DNA of 64,000 bases from Kineosporia sp. NBRC 101731 (GCF_030269305.1 NZ_BSTC01000011.1:124001-188000); one strand, 5' to 3'. Shown: positions 24,564-32,520, counted from the first letter of the stretch. The notes: a model not told the origin generated them from the sequence alone. Translations and numbers: made by a program.

Positions 24564-24815
24564 ATGACCACCGCAACGCTCCCATGGGAGCCGGCCGACG
24601 TCCGCGCGGTCGACGATGAGCCGCAGTCGTTCATCTACCGTGGCCGCATCTACGTCGTCCGAGCGATCCACTTCGGGTGGCTCGAGGACAACGCCCGCGC
24701 GTTCCGGGTGACCGCCTCGACCGGGCAGGGAACCGGCGGCGCGGAATACGAGCTGCAGCAGGGTAGTCCGTGGCGTGTGCGTGAGGTTGTCAGTGGCGAT
24801 ACCGGGGAGGGCTGA
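24564..24815 (+). CDS. small hypothetical protein (DUF6504-like?)
   Basis: 83 aa. PQSFIYRGRIYVVRAIHFGW and a basic-Trp C-terminus resemble the DUF6504 type (WRGRxYxV). Tentative. A bidirectional terminator lies about 100 nt downstream. Confidence 0.5.
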   Translation: MTTATLPWEPADVRAVDDEPQSFIYRGRIYVVRAIHFGWLEDNARAFRVTASTGQGTGGAEYELQQGSPWRVREVVSGDTGEG

Positions 24816-24918
24816 GATGGGCAGCATTTCCACCCGCCACCGGATGGCGGGGCTCCCTTCGCGCGGTGCGTCGTGCGGCCAGGGAAGCGCGTCAGCTACG
24901 AGACGGCCGGATGACGAA

Positions 24919-24948
24919 GCCCCAGCCTCGGAGGGATGAGGCTGGGGC
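24919..24948. terminator. bidirectional hairpin terminator
   Basis: Perfect 11-bp stem GCCCCAGCCTC / GAGGCTGGGGC with an 8-nt loop. It lies between plus genes ending at 24815 and the minus unit ending at 24959, so it can serve both. Confidence 0.75.
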
Positions 24949-24958
24949 CGATCTTGGG

Positions 24959-25093
24959 TCAGGCCGACCGCTGGCGGGGGATGTACTCGAGCTGGAGCGC
25001 AGCCCTATCGACGAAGTCCCGGAAGATGTCCTCGGGGTGTGTCTCGCCGGAATCATTGCTGATGACGATGCGGCGCCCGATGCGGTGGATCAT
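24959..25093 (-). CDS. small conserved-looking protein, start unclear
   Basis: 44 aa from the minus-strand ATG at 25093: MIHRIGRRIVISNDSGETHP, DIFRDFVDRAALQLEYIP. The same frame stays open and protein-like upstream (HRIIQVGGIWW) into the end of the lipoprotein gene with no ATG, GTG or TTG. Either the short form is made or it is joined to the lipoprotein frame by a frameshift. A terminator follows 11 nt after its stop. Confidence 0.45.
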   Translation of the reverse strand: MIHRIGRRIVISNDSGETHPEDIFRDFVDRAALQLEYIPRQRSA

Positions 25094-25178
25094 CCACCAG
25101 ATGCCGCCGACCTGGATGATGCGGTGGCAGCCGGGATCTTCCTGGCCGGGAGGGATCGGGAGGACAGATTCGGACCGG

Positions 25179-25457
25179 TCATCGCCCGGTGGACGGCTCC
25201 GCAGTGACGCTGTCGGGCGGGCGATGCACGCTCATGCATCCGGCGTACGTGTGGTCCGGATTGATGGATGCGCCCGGCTGCGCGGTGGCCGTCACCGTGC
25301 GCGCCCGGTCGGGGCAGGCGGTTGTCACCGGGGAGACCGCTGGCCTGGACGGGCTGGCGTCACGATCGCCGCATCCGACCAAGGCGATGATCGACAGGCC
25401 GATCAGCGATACCGCTCGGATGTCGTGGATGGTGCGCTGCATCAGCCTGTTTGTCAC
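25179..25457 (-). CDS. small secreted lipoprotein
   Basis: 92 aa. A hydrophobic signal (AVSLIGLSIIALVGCGD) ends in the lipobox LVGC; the mature part is short and Pro/Thr-rich with a second cysteine. Stand-alone small lipoproteins on temperate phages are sometimes superinfection-exclusion factors; that is only a possibility here. Transcribed away from the nuclease gene. Confidence 0.6.
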   Translation of the reverse strand: MTNRLMQRTIHDIRAVSLIGLSIIALVGCGDRDASPSRPAVSPVTTACPDRARTVTATAQPGASINPDHTYAGCMSVHRPPDSVTAEPSTGR

Positions 25458-25625
25458 CGCGCGTGTATATCAGCGCTGAGTCGTCAGACGGAAGCATCGA
25501 TGGTCATTGCCTGCAGTGCCTGGTCGGCGAGCAGGCACTATTTCGCTATGATTTTGCACTCATTGCGACGATTGTCCATTTGCGGAAATCTGGAGCTTCT
25601 ACCGGAAGCGATCTAGAAGGACCTC

Positions 25626-26888
25626 GTGACAACCAGACGCCCCATGTTCCTGATGGCTCCCCTCGCAGCATGCCTCTTAGCCCTAATCAGCGTTTGCGTA
25701 GCCCCGTCAGCGCAAGCGGACGAGGTCCCCGACCCTAGGGCCGATTGTGTGCGGGTCACTCTCGACGGTCGTGAAGTCTGCGCCGTCTTCACCGTCGAGG
25801 CCGACCCCGACGCGGAGGAGATGGTGAAGCGCAGAGACGCCGCGGTCGCGGCCGAGGCTTCTCTAGATGCCACCGACGCTGAGATTTCCGCAGCTGTGGT
25901 CGACGTGCCCAAGATCTGCATTGATTCAGCCAAGGACATCACTCTGAAGTACAACCGTACCAACATCTGTTACGCCGGGCTTGGAGAGTTTTCCTTCGTC
26001 GACCTCACCACCTGGGAGGAAATTGGGCACATCAAGTTCAACTTTTGGCAGTTCAGCATTCTCGACCGCCTCGATTTGACCTTCAGTAACCATTGGGAGG
26101 TCATGCCCTACTACATGACCGGTGCCGCCGTCGGCGCGCAAATGGTCGCGTCCGCGTCCTGCAACTCCTACTGTTCTCTGGCAGCGGGAGGTGGGACGGC
26201 AAAGTCAAAAACCATGGCCATAGACAAGCTCGTGCGCTGGGAGACTAAGGCCACGTCGAAGGTCGCCGCCAGTAAGGTTTCGAAGTACAACAAGGTGGAT
26301 TGGGCCGCGCAGATCCTGCCCATCGGCGGCACCCCGTCCGAGTACTTCCCGACCGTGAACAAGAACATCCGTTGTGACCGAACGCTGCCCGGGCATAAGA
26401 AGGGTGGCTGCGTTGTAGCCAGTTTCGTACCCACAATCACCTTCGCAGAAGCTGATTACCCGCAGTACTACAGCCATGTTCTTCGGTCCATCGGCAATGG
26501 TTCTCCCAGTCGCCTGACCCGGATGGCCAACGCCTCGCTCAAGAAGAAGAACGGCTCGAAAGCCTGCCCCTCGCACTGGCCGCGGCCCACGATCGACCAC
26601 GAGTGCGACGAGTTCCCGATGCGTTCGACCTATGAAGGTGCTTACACCGCGGCGGGCCAGGACGCGAACGGCGACTGGAAGGGTACGGCCATCGGGCGTA
26701 CGTTCAAAGGATGCGGCATCACGGCGCTGAAGACCGGCACCGTTCCCGGAGCCCAATGGAGCTCGTGCATGATTGACAAGGACCAGAACCAGGCGGCGGG
26801 TCAGAAGGTTAAGAACTTCTACCTGCAGCAACGACTCCTCGACCGCGATCCGTACAAGGTGGCACTCAAGGCCAAGGCCGCCCAATGA
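25626..26888 (+). CDS. secreted NucA/NucB-type deoxyribonuclease
   Basis: GTG start, AGAAGGA site; 420 aa. A Sec signal peptide (MFLMAPLAACLLALISVCVA, cleavage near AQA-DE). A unique middle region, then residues about 300-415 with the NucA/NucB signature: IDHECDEFPMRSTYEGAYTA and KVKNFYLQQRLLDRDPYKVA. Family members are secreted or surface DNases. GC-content falls and leader spacing around it suggest an accessory cargo gene. Overlaps its partner by ATGA. Confidence 0.85.
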   Translation: MTTRRPMFLMAPLAACLLALISVCVAPSAQADEVPDPRADCVRVTLDGREVCAVFTVEADPDAEEMVKRRDAAVAAEASLDATDAEISAAVVDVPKICIDSAKDITLKYNRTNICYAGLGEFSFVDLTTWEEIGHIKFNFWQFSILDRLDLTFSNHWEVMPYYMTGAAVGAQMVASASCNSYCSLAAGGGTAKSKTMAIDKLVRWETKATSKVAASKVSKYNKVDWAAQILPIGGTPSEYFPTVNKNIRCDRTLPGHKKGGCVVASFVPTITFAEADYPQYYSHVLRSIGNGSPSRLTRMANASLKKKNGSKACPSHWPRPTIDHECDEFPMRSTYEGAYTAAGQDANGDWKGTAIGRTFKGCGITALKTGTVPGAQWSSCMIDKDQNQAAGQKVKNFYLQQRLLDRDPYKVALKAKAAQ

Positions 26889-27412
26889 ACGCAGAGATCA
26901 TCGAGGCCGACGACCACATGTTCGTGATCCTGCCTGAGGGTGAGCTCCTGCCTGAAAGCAGACCGCCTCGCGAGGAGATCAACGGCTTGGCTGACTGTTT
27001 CGAGGGGTGCGTCGTCATTCAAACCGGCATCGCCACCGGATCCGTCACTGTCACGGCCGAGTTTCTCGATGAAGCGCCGGATCCCGATGGTACCGACCCC
27101 GATGATCTGGACCGCTGGGACGACGTGGTCGAGGTCAGCGTGCACCTGCCGGTACCCGGTGCCCGGATCCGGGCGTTCGAGGACGAGGGCCCCGAGGACT
27201 GGCCAGACGTCAATCATCAAGGGCCCGGTTGGTACCGTCTTCGCGTCTACTGCCGGGGCCGGGACACCGAGATCGATGCCACCGTGGATGAGTCACAAGA
27301 GCGATACCAGATCGTGGTGTGGCCTGCCCCGCAAACGCTTCCGGTCATGCTGCGGGTGACCGACCGCGTCGGACGGAGCATGCGCCGCAAGGCCTCCAGG
27401 GCGTCCGCCTGA
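26885..27412 (+). CDS. ComJ/Nin-like nuclease inhibitor (probable)
   Basis: 175 aa, translationally coupled to the NucA/NucB gene. DDVVEVSVHLPVPGARIRAF, GPGWYRLRVYCRGRD and RYQIVVWPAPQ follow the ComJ pattern (xYRxxxYaRG...exyxxxxWPa). ComJ (Nin) inhibits NucA in Bacillus. So it likely protects the producing cell. Ends before a double terminator. Family call from pattern and context, not alignment. Confidence 0.55.
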   Translation: MNAEIIEADDHMFVILPEGELLPESRPPREEINGLADCFEGCVVIQTGIATGSVTVTAEFLDEAPDPDGTDPDDLDRWDDVVEVSVHLPVPGARIRAFEDEGPEDWPDVNHQGPGWYRLRVYCRGRDTEIDATVDESQERYQIVVWPAPQTLPVMLRVTDRVGRSMRRKASRASA

Positions 27413-27449
27413 GGATTTCTGATGCAGGCGGAACAGCGCCAATTATTGC

Positions 27450-27476
27450 GCTGAACTCGGGATGGCCCGGGTTCAG
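27450..27476 (+). terminator. hairpin terminator (first of two)
   Basis: GCTGAACTCGGG / CCCGGGTTCAGC with a 4-nt loop; one G-U wobble in a 12-bp stem. Confidence 0.6.
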
Positions 27477-27538
27477 CCCGGAGGAGCTCCGGAGCCGGAT
27501 CGACGCGCTCGGCTGGCGCCCGACGCCCGCAAACGACG

Positions 27539-27568
27539 AAAACCCCCGGTGCGCCGCCGGGGGTTTTT
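27539..27568. terminator. strong bidirectional rho-independent terminator
   Basis: AAAACCCCCGG / CCGGGGGTTTT, 11-bp stem with a T run after it on the plus strand and an A/T run on the other side. It closes the nuclease operon and the minus gene 27584-27883. Confidence 0.9.
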
Positions 27569-27583
27569 CGTTGTCCGTGGCCG

Positions 27584-27883
27584 TCAGATGCCAGTGATCT
27601 CCGTGGACATGCGGGGCGCCGGCACGTACGGGCCCCACGCTGCGACCGAGTCAGCTGCCAGGCGCAGCCACGACGGGAGCGGCACCCGGCCCTCGTGCAT
27701 GGGGCGCACCCAGGGCCCGTCGGGGGAGTCGACGACCTGGACGGTGATCCCCTCGACCTCGATCGGCTCGGACTCGCACCAGGATTCTCGGAGGTCGCTG
27801 CCGTCGTCGGGGGAGCCGATCAAAGCGTGGCCCGCGGGATCGCCGCAGAAACCGGTGTGCTCGTGTCTGGTCGTCGTCTGCAT
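27584..27883 (-). CDS. hypothetical protein
   Basis: 99 aa from the minus ATG at 27883, with GAGGGG 6 nt upstream; the longer form to 27937 is less likely. FCGDPAGHALIGSPDDGSDL, EGITVQVVDSPDGPWVRPMH. Not recognised. Divergent from the XRE region, with a dyad upstream. Confidence 0.6.
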   Translation of the reverse strand: MQTTTRHEHTGFCGDPAGHALIGSPDDGSDLRESWCESEPIEVEGITVQVVDSPDGPWVRPMHEGRVPLPSWLRLAADSVAAWGPYVPAPRMSTEITGI

Positions 27884-27921
27884 CGACTGCCCCTCACCGC
27901 CCCCACCATCATGAGGACTGT

Positions 27922-27950
27922 TTGACAAGGCCACCATCTAAGCGTGTCAA
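27922..27950. promoter_or_regulatory. TTGACA-n17-TGTCAA dyad
   Basis: TTGACA (27922-27927) and its exact complement TGTCAA (27945-27950), 17 nt apart, give a -35-like box on each strand in the gap between the minus gene and the XRE regulator. Possible divergent promoters or an operator; good -10 boxes are not evident. Confidence 0.4.
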
Positions 27951-28133
27951 CTACTTGTACGTAGCGTCACACGCCCGAATCCAGCCAACGGGCCGGTTTA
28001 GGGGACGGGTGTTCGTGGGATGACGGGACCACACAGGTGGCCAACGCCAGCATCTCTGGCGCTCTCACCATGCAGTGGCAAGAACGCCAGCGGGGGCATC
28101 CCCCACCACCACGACACACCTACCGTCCCCGGC

Positions 28134-28373
28134 ATGGCCGTCCGCGACGTCATCGCACGGGCCATCGCCGGCGAACGAACTGCACAGGCACTCACCCAAG
28201 CCGACCTTGCGGCACGGGCTGGCGTCAGTCCAGGCATCCTGGCCCGCATCGAAGCTGGCACGCGCGAAGTAACCCTCGACGAACTCCTACGGCTCGCCCA
28301 GGCGCTCGACGTGACCGGATCAGACCTTCTGCGCAAAGCCAGCCCGCACGACCGGGCCCGCTTCGGTCTCTAG
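28134..28373 (+). CDS. XRE-family HTH regulator
   Basis: 79 aa from ATG 28134. TAQALTQADLAARAGVSPGI, LARIEAGTREVTLDELLRLA is a textbook Cro/CI HTH. An in-frame ATG at 28020 would add a proline-rich N-terminus that does not look native. It ends tail-to-tail with the next XRE gene: the CTAG at 28370-28373 supplies the TAG of both genes. Confidence 0.8.
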   Translation: MAVRDVIARAIAGERTAQALTQADLAARAGVSPGILARIEAGTREVTLDELLRLAQALDVTGSDLLRKASPHDRARFGL

Positions 28374-28621
28374 CCGTCCAGGCCCATCGCCCGCGACTCG
28401 CGGGCGCTCACACGCCGCAGCAGATCCCACACGGTGCAGTCCAGCGCTTCGCACAGCTCAGGGATGTCCTCCGTGTACAGCGGACGCACACCGGTCTCGA
28501 TCGCACCGACCGTCTGCCGGGACCAGCCCATCCGACGCCCCAGTTCCGTCTGGGACATGCTCGCGGCGGCGCGTTCGGCCGCGATGGCACGACCGACCGC
28601 CAGGCGCGTTGAGCTACTCAC
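28370..28621 (-). CDS. XRE-family HTH regulator
   Basis: 83 aa from the minus GTG at 28621. MSQTELGRRMGWSRQTVGAI, ETGVRPLYTEDIPELCEALD, then TVWDLLRRVS. Resembles short YdaS/YozG-type Cro/CI proteins. The opposite, overlapping arrangement with the gene at 28134 is unusual. A palindrome 53 nt upstream may be its operator. Confidence 0.8.
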   Translation of the reverse strand: MSSSTRLAVGRAIAAERAAASMSQTELGRRMGWSRQTVGAIETGVRPLYTEDIPELCEALDCTVWDLLRRVSARESRAMGLDG

Positions 28622-28673
28622 CCCACGCAAGCTGCCAGCGGCGCATGCAATCGGCCGATCTACACGGCGAAAC

Positions 28674-28688
28674 GCCAGGATTACTGGC
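28674..28688. promoter_or_regulatory. palindromic operator candidate
   Basis: GCCAG-GATTA-CTGGC, a perfect 5-bp inverted repeat upstream of the minus XRE gene and of the plus gene at 28824. Confidence 0.45.
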
Positions 28689-28759
28689 ATTATGCAAGCC
28701 ATCCGGAGCAGCGCACCTGTACGCGGAGCCGCAGCGCCGCCCCGGAGATCCCGGGCAAG

Positions 28760-28801
28760 CCCCGCCCCGTCACCGGACACGACTCCGGAGGCGGGGCGGG
28801 G
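28760..28801 (+). promoter_or_regulatory. long leader hairpin
   Basis: CCCCGCCCC (28760-28768) pairs with GGGGCGGGG (28793-28801), and inside it CCGGA (28773-28777) pairs with TCCGG (28784-28788). It lies 22 nt before ATG 28824, so may be an attenuator or translational control element. Confidence 0.45.
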
Positions 28802-28823
28802 AAGCTCCCACGGAAGGGACGCC

Positions 28824-29099
28824 ATGGTCGAGCTCGTCGCAGGCCCAGCAGGCGGCCTCACAGCGCCCGGGACGACCACGGCGGACGTCGTATGGGTCCG
28901 CGTCCAGCCAGGGCCCGACGGCAGCCCACAGCCCGTCCACCACGCCGGCCAACTCGTCTACCTGCGGCCCGGGGAGTACGTCCAGGACATGAACCCCGAC
29001 TGGATCGCCTACACGCGCCGTAGAGACGGCACCTGGCGATACCGGCCCTGGCCGCGACCACCCGCCCAACACCCACGCCGCGACATCCGGCAGACATGA
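28824..29099 (+). CDS. small hypothetical protein
   Basis: 91 aa, GGAAGGGA site. TADVVWVRVQPGPDGSPQPV, YLRPGEYVQDMNPDWIAYTR, then a Pro/Arg-rich tail. Not recognised. Converges with ssb over a hairpin. Confidence 0.5.
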   Translation: MVELVAGPAGGLTAPGTTTADVVWVRVQPGPDGSPQPVHHAGQLVYLRPGEYVQDMNPDWIAYTRRRDGTWRYRPWPRPPAQHPRRDIRQT

Positions 29100-29102
29100 G
29101 GG

Positions 29103-29138
29103 AGCCCTCGGGACCGCAGGCGCGGCAAACCGGGGGCT
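29103..29138. terminator. hairpin between convergent genes
   Basis: AGCCCTCGG (29103-29111) pairs with CCGGGGGCT (29130-29138), one wobble. It sits between the stop at 29099 and the ssb stop at 29154. Confidence 0.5.
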
Positions 29139-29153
29139 TCCACGTTCCTGAGG

Positions 29154-29645
29154 TCAGAACGGCGGCGAGGCATCCCCACCGAACCCGGCACCCGCCGGGG
29201 CAGCAGACGCCCAGGGGTCGCCGGAGGGCTGGCCGTTCGACGGCTGGGAGCCGCCTGACGAGCCTCGACCGGAACCACCACGCTCGGCTTTCACGACCTT
29301 CGCCGTGGCGTACTTGAGGCTCGGGCCCAGCTCGTCCACCTCGAGCTCGACGACCGTGCGCTTCTCGCCTTCCTTGGTGTCGTACGTCCGGGACTTCAGC
29401 CGGCCCGTCACGATCACCCGCGAACCGCGGGTCAGGGACTCGGCGACGTTCTCGGCGGCCTCGCGCCAGACACTGCACCGCATGTACAGCGTCTCGCCGT
29501 CCTTCCAAGAGTTCGACTGCTTGTCGAACGAGGATGGCGTCGAAGCTACGGTGAAGTTCGCGACGGCCGCGCCGGAGGGAGTGAACCTCAGCTCCGGGTC
29601 GTTGGTGAGGTTCCCGATCAAGCTCAAGGTCGTATCGCCGGCCAT
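29154..29645 (-). CDS. ssb: single-stranded DNA-binding protein
   Basis: 163 aa, AGGAGGAA site. The OB-fold domain covers residues 1-110 ([60 protein letters not shown]). A Gly/Ser-rich linker ends in DASPPF, a recognisable version of the SSB tip that docks partner proteins. It should coat ssDNA in phage replication. Last gene of a minus-strand operon. Confidence 0.95.
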   Translation of the reverse strand: MAGDTTLSLIGNLTNDPELRFTPSGAAVANFTVASTPSSFDKQSNSWKDGETLYMRCSVWREAAENVAESLTRGSRVIVTGRLKSRTYDTKEGEKRTVVELEVDELGPSLKYATAKVVKAERGGSGRGSSGGSQPSNGQPSGDPWASAAPAGAGFGGDASPPF

Positions 29646-29722
29646 AGTTCCTCCTGGTTACGTTCGACCAATCTTCATGGTCAGACCCCAGGATATCTTG
29701 CGCCACCGACAGTTTCGGGGAT

Positions 29723-30031
29723 CTAGACGTCCACCGACGGCTCGAACATGTCCTGCGGCCACGGCTGCACCGACACCGACGTCAGCACCACCACATCGGA
29801 CACCCGATCCAGGCGCCCCTCGACAGCGGCTGCCCCAAACCGTGACGGCCACACCACCGCCCGATACCCTGGATGCCCTGCCGCCGGAAGACCATCGAAG
29901 TCCGCCGCGAACAGCTCCTCCACGGGCATCAACTCGACCAGCTCGAAGTCCGTGTCCGGGACCATGCCCGACGCGACCAGCGCCCCCAGCATCAGCCGGT
30001 ACTCCGGCGTCCGAACCACCTGCCGCCTCAC
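29723..30031 (-). CDS. hypothetical protein of the SSB operon
   Basis: 102 aa; start overlaps the upstream gene stop (ATGA). RTPEYRLMLGALVASGMVPD, TDFELVELMPVEELFAADFD. No recognised fold; likely expressed with ssb. Confidence 0.55.
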   Translation of the reverse strand: MRRQVVRTPEYRLMLGALVASGMVPDTDFELVELMPVEELFAADFDGLPAAGHPGYRAVVWPSRFGAAAVEGRLDRVSDVVVLTSVSVQPWPQDMFEPSVDV

Positions 30032-30348
30032 GAAGCCTCGCGGGCCTCCGCATAGGCGCCATCCAGCCGGTCCAGCAGCCGCTCAACCACCGTACGCACC
30101 GGCGCCGGGAAGAACTCCAGGTCGCCCCGGTCCCGCAGCACCCCGGGCCGCTCCCGGTACCAGGCGCGCATCTCCGGCGACGGCAGCGCCTCCACCTGCT
30201 CGGGGCTCAACCAGCCCAGCCCAGACCCCGGGAACGGCAGCTCACGGCCCGACGCGCGCACATCCGCCAGCCGCTCGGCGGCCTCCACCGGCGTGGCATC
30301 CGCGATCATCGCCCGCCACTCCGCCGGCGTCATCCGCTTCCCGTCCAT
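30028..30348 (-). CDS. hypothetical protein of the SSB operon
   Basis: 106 aa from the minus ATG at 30348. MTPAEWRAMIADATPVEAAE, RASGRELPFPGSGLGWLSPE, FFPAPVRTVVERLLDRLDG. Unknown family. The longer open frame to 30579 lacks coding character. Confidence 0.55.
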   Translation of the reverse strand: MDGKRMTPAEWRAMIADATPVEAAERLADVRASGRELPFPGSGLGWLSPEQVEALPSPEMRAWYRERPGVLRDRGDLEFFPAPVRTVVERLLDRLDGAYAEAREAS

Positions 30349-30461
30349 GCCCAACCCCCAGGTCTCGACTGCCGTCCAGCGTACGACGAGGCACCGACAA
30401 GCATGGGCAGAACGGCACTCACTGAGCGTCGAACAGGCGTCCACGCACGGTAGGGTTAGGG

Positions 30462-30491
30462 ACGGCCCCGGAGCTGTAACTCCAGGGCCGT
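30462..30491 (+). promoter_or_regulatory. leader hairpin before the GIY-YIG/HNH pair
   Basis: ACGGCCC-c-GGAG pairs with CTCC-a-GGGCCGT around ctgtaa: an 11-bp stem with one C/A mismatch, 88 nt before ATG 30580. A TAGGGT box (30451-30456) just upstream could be a -10. Candidate attenuator or 5' UTR element. Confidence 0.45.
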
Positions 30492-30579
30492 CGACACCGA
30501 ACCACCCGACTAAGGAACTGGCTCGGCGGCACCAGTCTGACACGGTGCTGTCGCGCTCCGGCATCTGGAGCAACCACAA

Positions 30580-31176
30580 ATGAGCACTCCGACTCTCGCT
30601 CTACTACCCGACCTCATCGGTCGTGACGAGTGGACTAGGCAATGCAAGGCCGAGCGCGGCCTCAGGACTTCCTCCAAGCTGATTTGCCTGTTGCTCGCCG
30701 ATTGCTGGGACGAAAAGCGTGACCCGGAAGCGCCGATCACCATCCCCATGGGCGAGCTGGGCAAACAGGGAAGCCTGTCTCGTGCGGCCGTCTACCGGTC
30801 GATACGAGAGATCGTCGACCTTGGCTACATTGCACAGATGAGCGCGCCGCGACAGCATCGCGCGCCGACGTGGCGCCCTCTCGTCCCCGAGCAGGCTGCG
30901 GCCGTGGCTGCCGAGTTGAAGCGACGCCGTGACGCGTCGCCCGGCGTCGTCTACTACCTACTGATCGGCGATTACATCAAGGTCGGGTACACGGCGGACC
31001 TGAACAACCGCCTCAACAGCTACCCGCCAGACACGCAGGTTCTGCACTCCCACCCGGGGACGCTCGACGACGAGGCCGACACGCACGTAAGCCTTCGCCC
31101 GCACCTGGCCGCCCGTCGCGAGTGGTATCTCGCCAGCCCTGAACTGCTCGCTGCCATTGAGGAGATGAAGGCTTGA
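30580..31176 (+). CDS. winged-helix protein with GIY-YIG (T5orf172/MUG113-like) nuclease domain
   Basis: 198 aa. Residues 1-95 are a winged helix (ICLLLADCWDEKRDPEAPIT, SRAAVYRSIREIVDLGYI). Residues about 120-195 (VVYYLLIGDYIKVGYTADLN, NRLNSY, REWYLASPELLAAI) fit the T5orf172 variant of GIY-YIG with the KVG core, Arg and terminal EW. TTGA overlap with an HTH-HNH gene of parallel design. Confidence 0.8.
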   Translation: MSTPTLALLPDLIGRDEWTRQCKAERGLRTSSKLICLLLADCWDEKRDPEAPITIPMGELGKQGSLSRAAVYRSIREIVDLGYIAQMSAPRQHRAPTWRPLVPEQAAAVAAELKRRRDASPGVVYYLLIGDYIKVGYTADLNNRLNSYPPDTQVLHSHPGTLDDEADTHVSLRPHLAARREWYLASPELLAAIEEMKA

Positions 31177-31772
31177 GCGCGACGGTGCCAGGCCAGCGCA
31201 CCGACGCCGAGATGGAGGCGGCCCTCGGGGTCGTCCTCAATCACTGCACGGCCCGCAGCACAACGAAGGTCGTCTGCATGATCCTCGCCGCCACATCGGA
31301 GCCACCGACCATCGCCGAGATCGCCGACATGGCGAACGTACACGAGCGCGGCGTTCGTCGGGCGCTCCGGGAGCTTGAAGAATCAGGTGACATCCGCCTT
31401 GTCGAGCGCTCCATACGTGGTCGCCCGAACGTCTACGAGATCGCCTTGCAGTGCCTGCCCGGATGCCGGGGCGCCGACCATGTGATTGAGCCCGAGAGGA
31501 GCGCCAAGGCGAAGGGCAAGGCGGTGATCTCGCCCAGCCTGCGCCGCAAGGTCCACGAACGAGACTTCTACCGGTGCCTGGGCTGTGGGACGCATCTTGA
31601 CCTCACATGCGACCACGTCATTCCGGAGAGCCGCGGCGGGAAAACGGAGCTCGACAACCTCCAGACTCTGTGCATGCCGTGCAACTTGGACAAGGGCGTT
31701 CTGAGCCAAGATGAATGGAGTGCTCGACGGGCAGCGCGGGCCATCGCCCCGCAGCTCACCTTGCCAGCCTGA
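31173..31772 (+). CDS. winged-helix protein with HNH endonuclease domain
   Basis: TTG start overlapping the previous stop (GTG 31185 possible); 199 aa. IAEIADMANVHERGVRRALR and LEESGDIRLVER form the wHTH. RDFYRCLGCGTHLDLTCDHV, IPESRGG, LDNLQTLCMPCNLDKG form a complete HNH with two CxxC pairs. A bidirectional terminator follows. Confidence 0.9.
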   Translation: MSATVPGQRTDAEMEAALGVVLNHCTARSTTKVVCMILAATSEPPTIAEIADMANVHERGVRRALRELEESGDIRLVERSIRGRPNVYEIALQCLPGCRGADHVIEPERSAKAKGKAVISPSLRRKVHERDFYRCLGCGTHLDLTCDHVIPESRGGKTELDNLQTLCMPCNLDKGVLSQDEWSARRAARAIAPQLTLPA

Positions 31773-31786
31773 CCCTCGTCACGCGA

Positions 31787-31819
31787 AGGCCCCGCCCGGT
31801 ATCGATCCGTGCGGGGCCT
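31787..31819. terminator. bidirectional hairpin terminator
   Basis: AGGCCCCGC / GCGGGGCCT, perfect 9-bp stem with a 15-nt loop between the convergent HNH and lipoprotein genes. Confidence 0.7.
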
Positions 31820-31833
31820 CGTCGCAGGTGCTG

Positions 31834-32520
31834 CTAGTCCGGCAGCCGACTCATGGAAGCTCGCACCAGCTGTTCCAGCTCGCCGCCCGGCAGCGGCGTC
31901 GCCGAACCTGTCGACATGAACCGGATGGTCGCGCCACGCACCGCCACGTACACCGAGTCGTCGGTGTACGTGTTCCCGTCCGTCCAGACGATCGTGTCCC
32001 GGACCGCGATCGAGTCTTCCCCGAAGGCCGGGAATGACACCTCGCTTATTCGATGCTTCTCCGTGCCCTGGTCGTTCGTGAACGTGAACTTGCCACAATT
32101 GCCCAGGTGCTTACGCAGCTGGTCCAGGCGCCAGGATGCCGACTTGCCCTTCACGCGGTAGACGCGCTGCGAGAACGACGACGCGAACACGCTGCTGCCA
32201 TCAGTGAAGACGGCGACGGCGAGGTCTTCGGTCGGGAACCTGGCGGGAGTCGTGAGGACCCACTCGCATGCCTTCGGGCGCACCGTCCAGTCGAAGCCGC
32301 TCTCGCCCTCAGGGACTGAGCCCCACCCGGACGGCAGGTCCTTCACGCGGACAAGCATCGCCCTGGCCTGCTTGCGCGTCAGCGGCTCAACCTTGGCCGG
32401 CGCCGATGCTTCCTCGGCCGCCTCGGCGGCAGGGCGAGTCGATGGGGCTTCCGGCGATGCGGAACAAGCAGCAAGGAGCAGGGCCGCAACCGCGGTGATC
32501 GAGAGTATGCGCACCCACAC
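31834..32520 (-). CDS. secreted lipoprotein
   Basis: 228 aa, GTG at 32520. Signal with lipobox LLAAC at residues 15-19, an Ala/Glu-rich linker, then a domain (LTRKQARAMLVRVKDLPSGW, ACEWVLTTPARFP, GKFTFTNDQGTEKH) like the PknH-sensor-like/DUF lipoproteins of Streptomyces. Probably on the cell surface; may be host-derived cargo. Confidence 0.7.
   Translation of the reverse strand: MWVRILSITAVAALLLAACSASPEAPSTRPAAEAAEEASAPAKVEPLTRKQARAMLVRVKDLPSGWGSVPEGESGFDWTVRPKACEWVLTTPARFPTEDLAVAVFTDGSSVFASSFSQRVYRVKGKSASWRLDQLRKHLGNCGKFTFTNDQGTEKHRISEVSFPAFGEDSIAVRDTIVWTDGNTYTDDSVYVAVRGATIRFMSTGSATPLPGGELEQLVRASMSRLPD

Noticed and set aside
24817-25207. Short plus-strand frames around 24817 and 24866
   Set aside because: The 24817 frame runs into the terminator stem and the 24866 frame is antisense to the minus-strand 44-aa gene. 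RHRMA and RRAAREARQLRDG in different frames could be a broken small gene, but this is too weak to annotate.
28020-28133. Longer start for the XRE regulator
   Set aside because: The extra residues are Pro/His-rich and include a GGGGGCATCCCCC hairpin; the HTH begins normally from the ATG at 28134.
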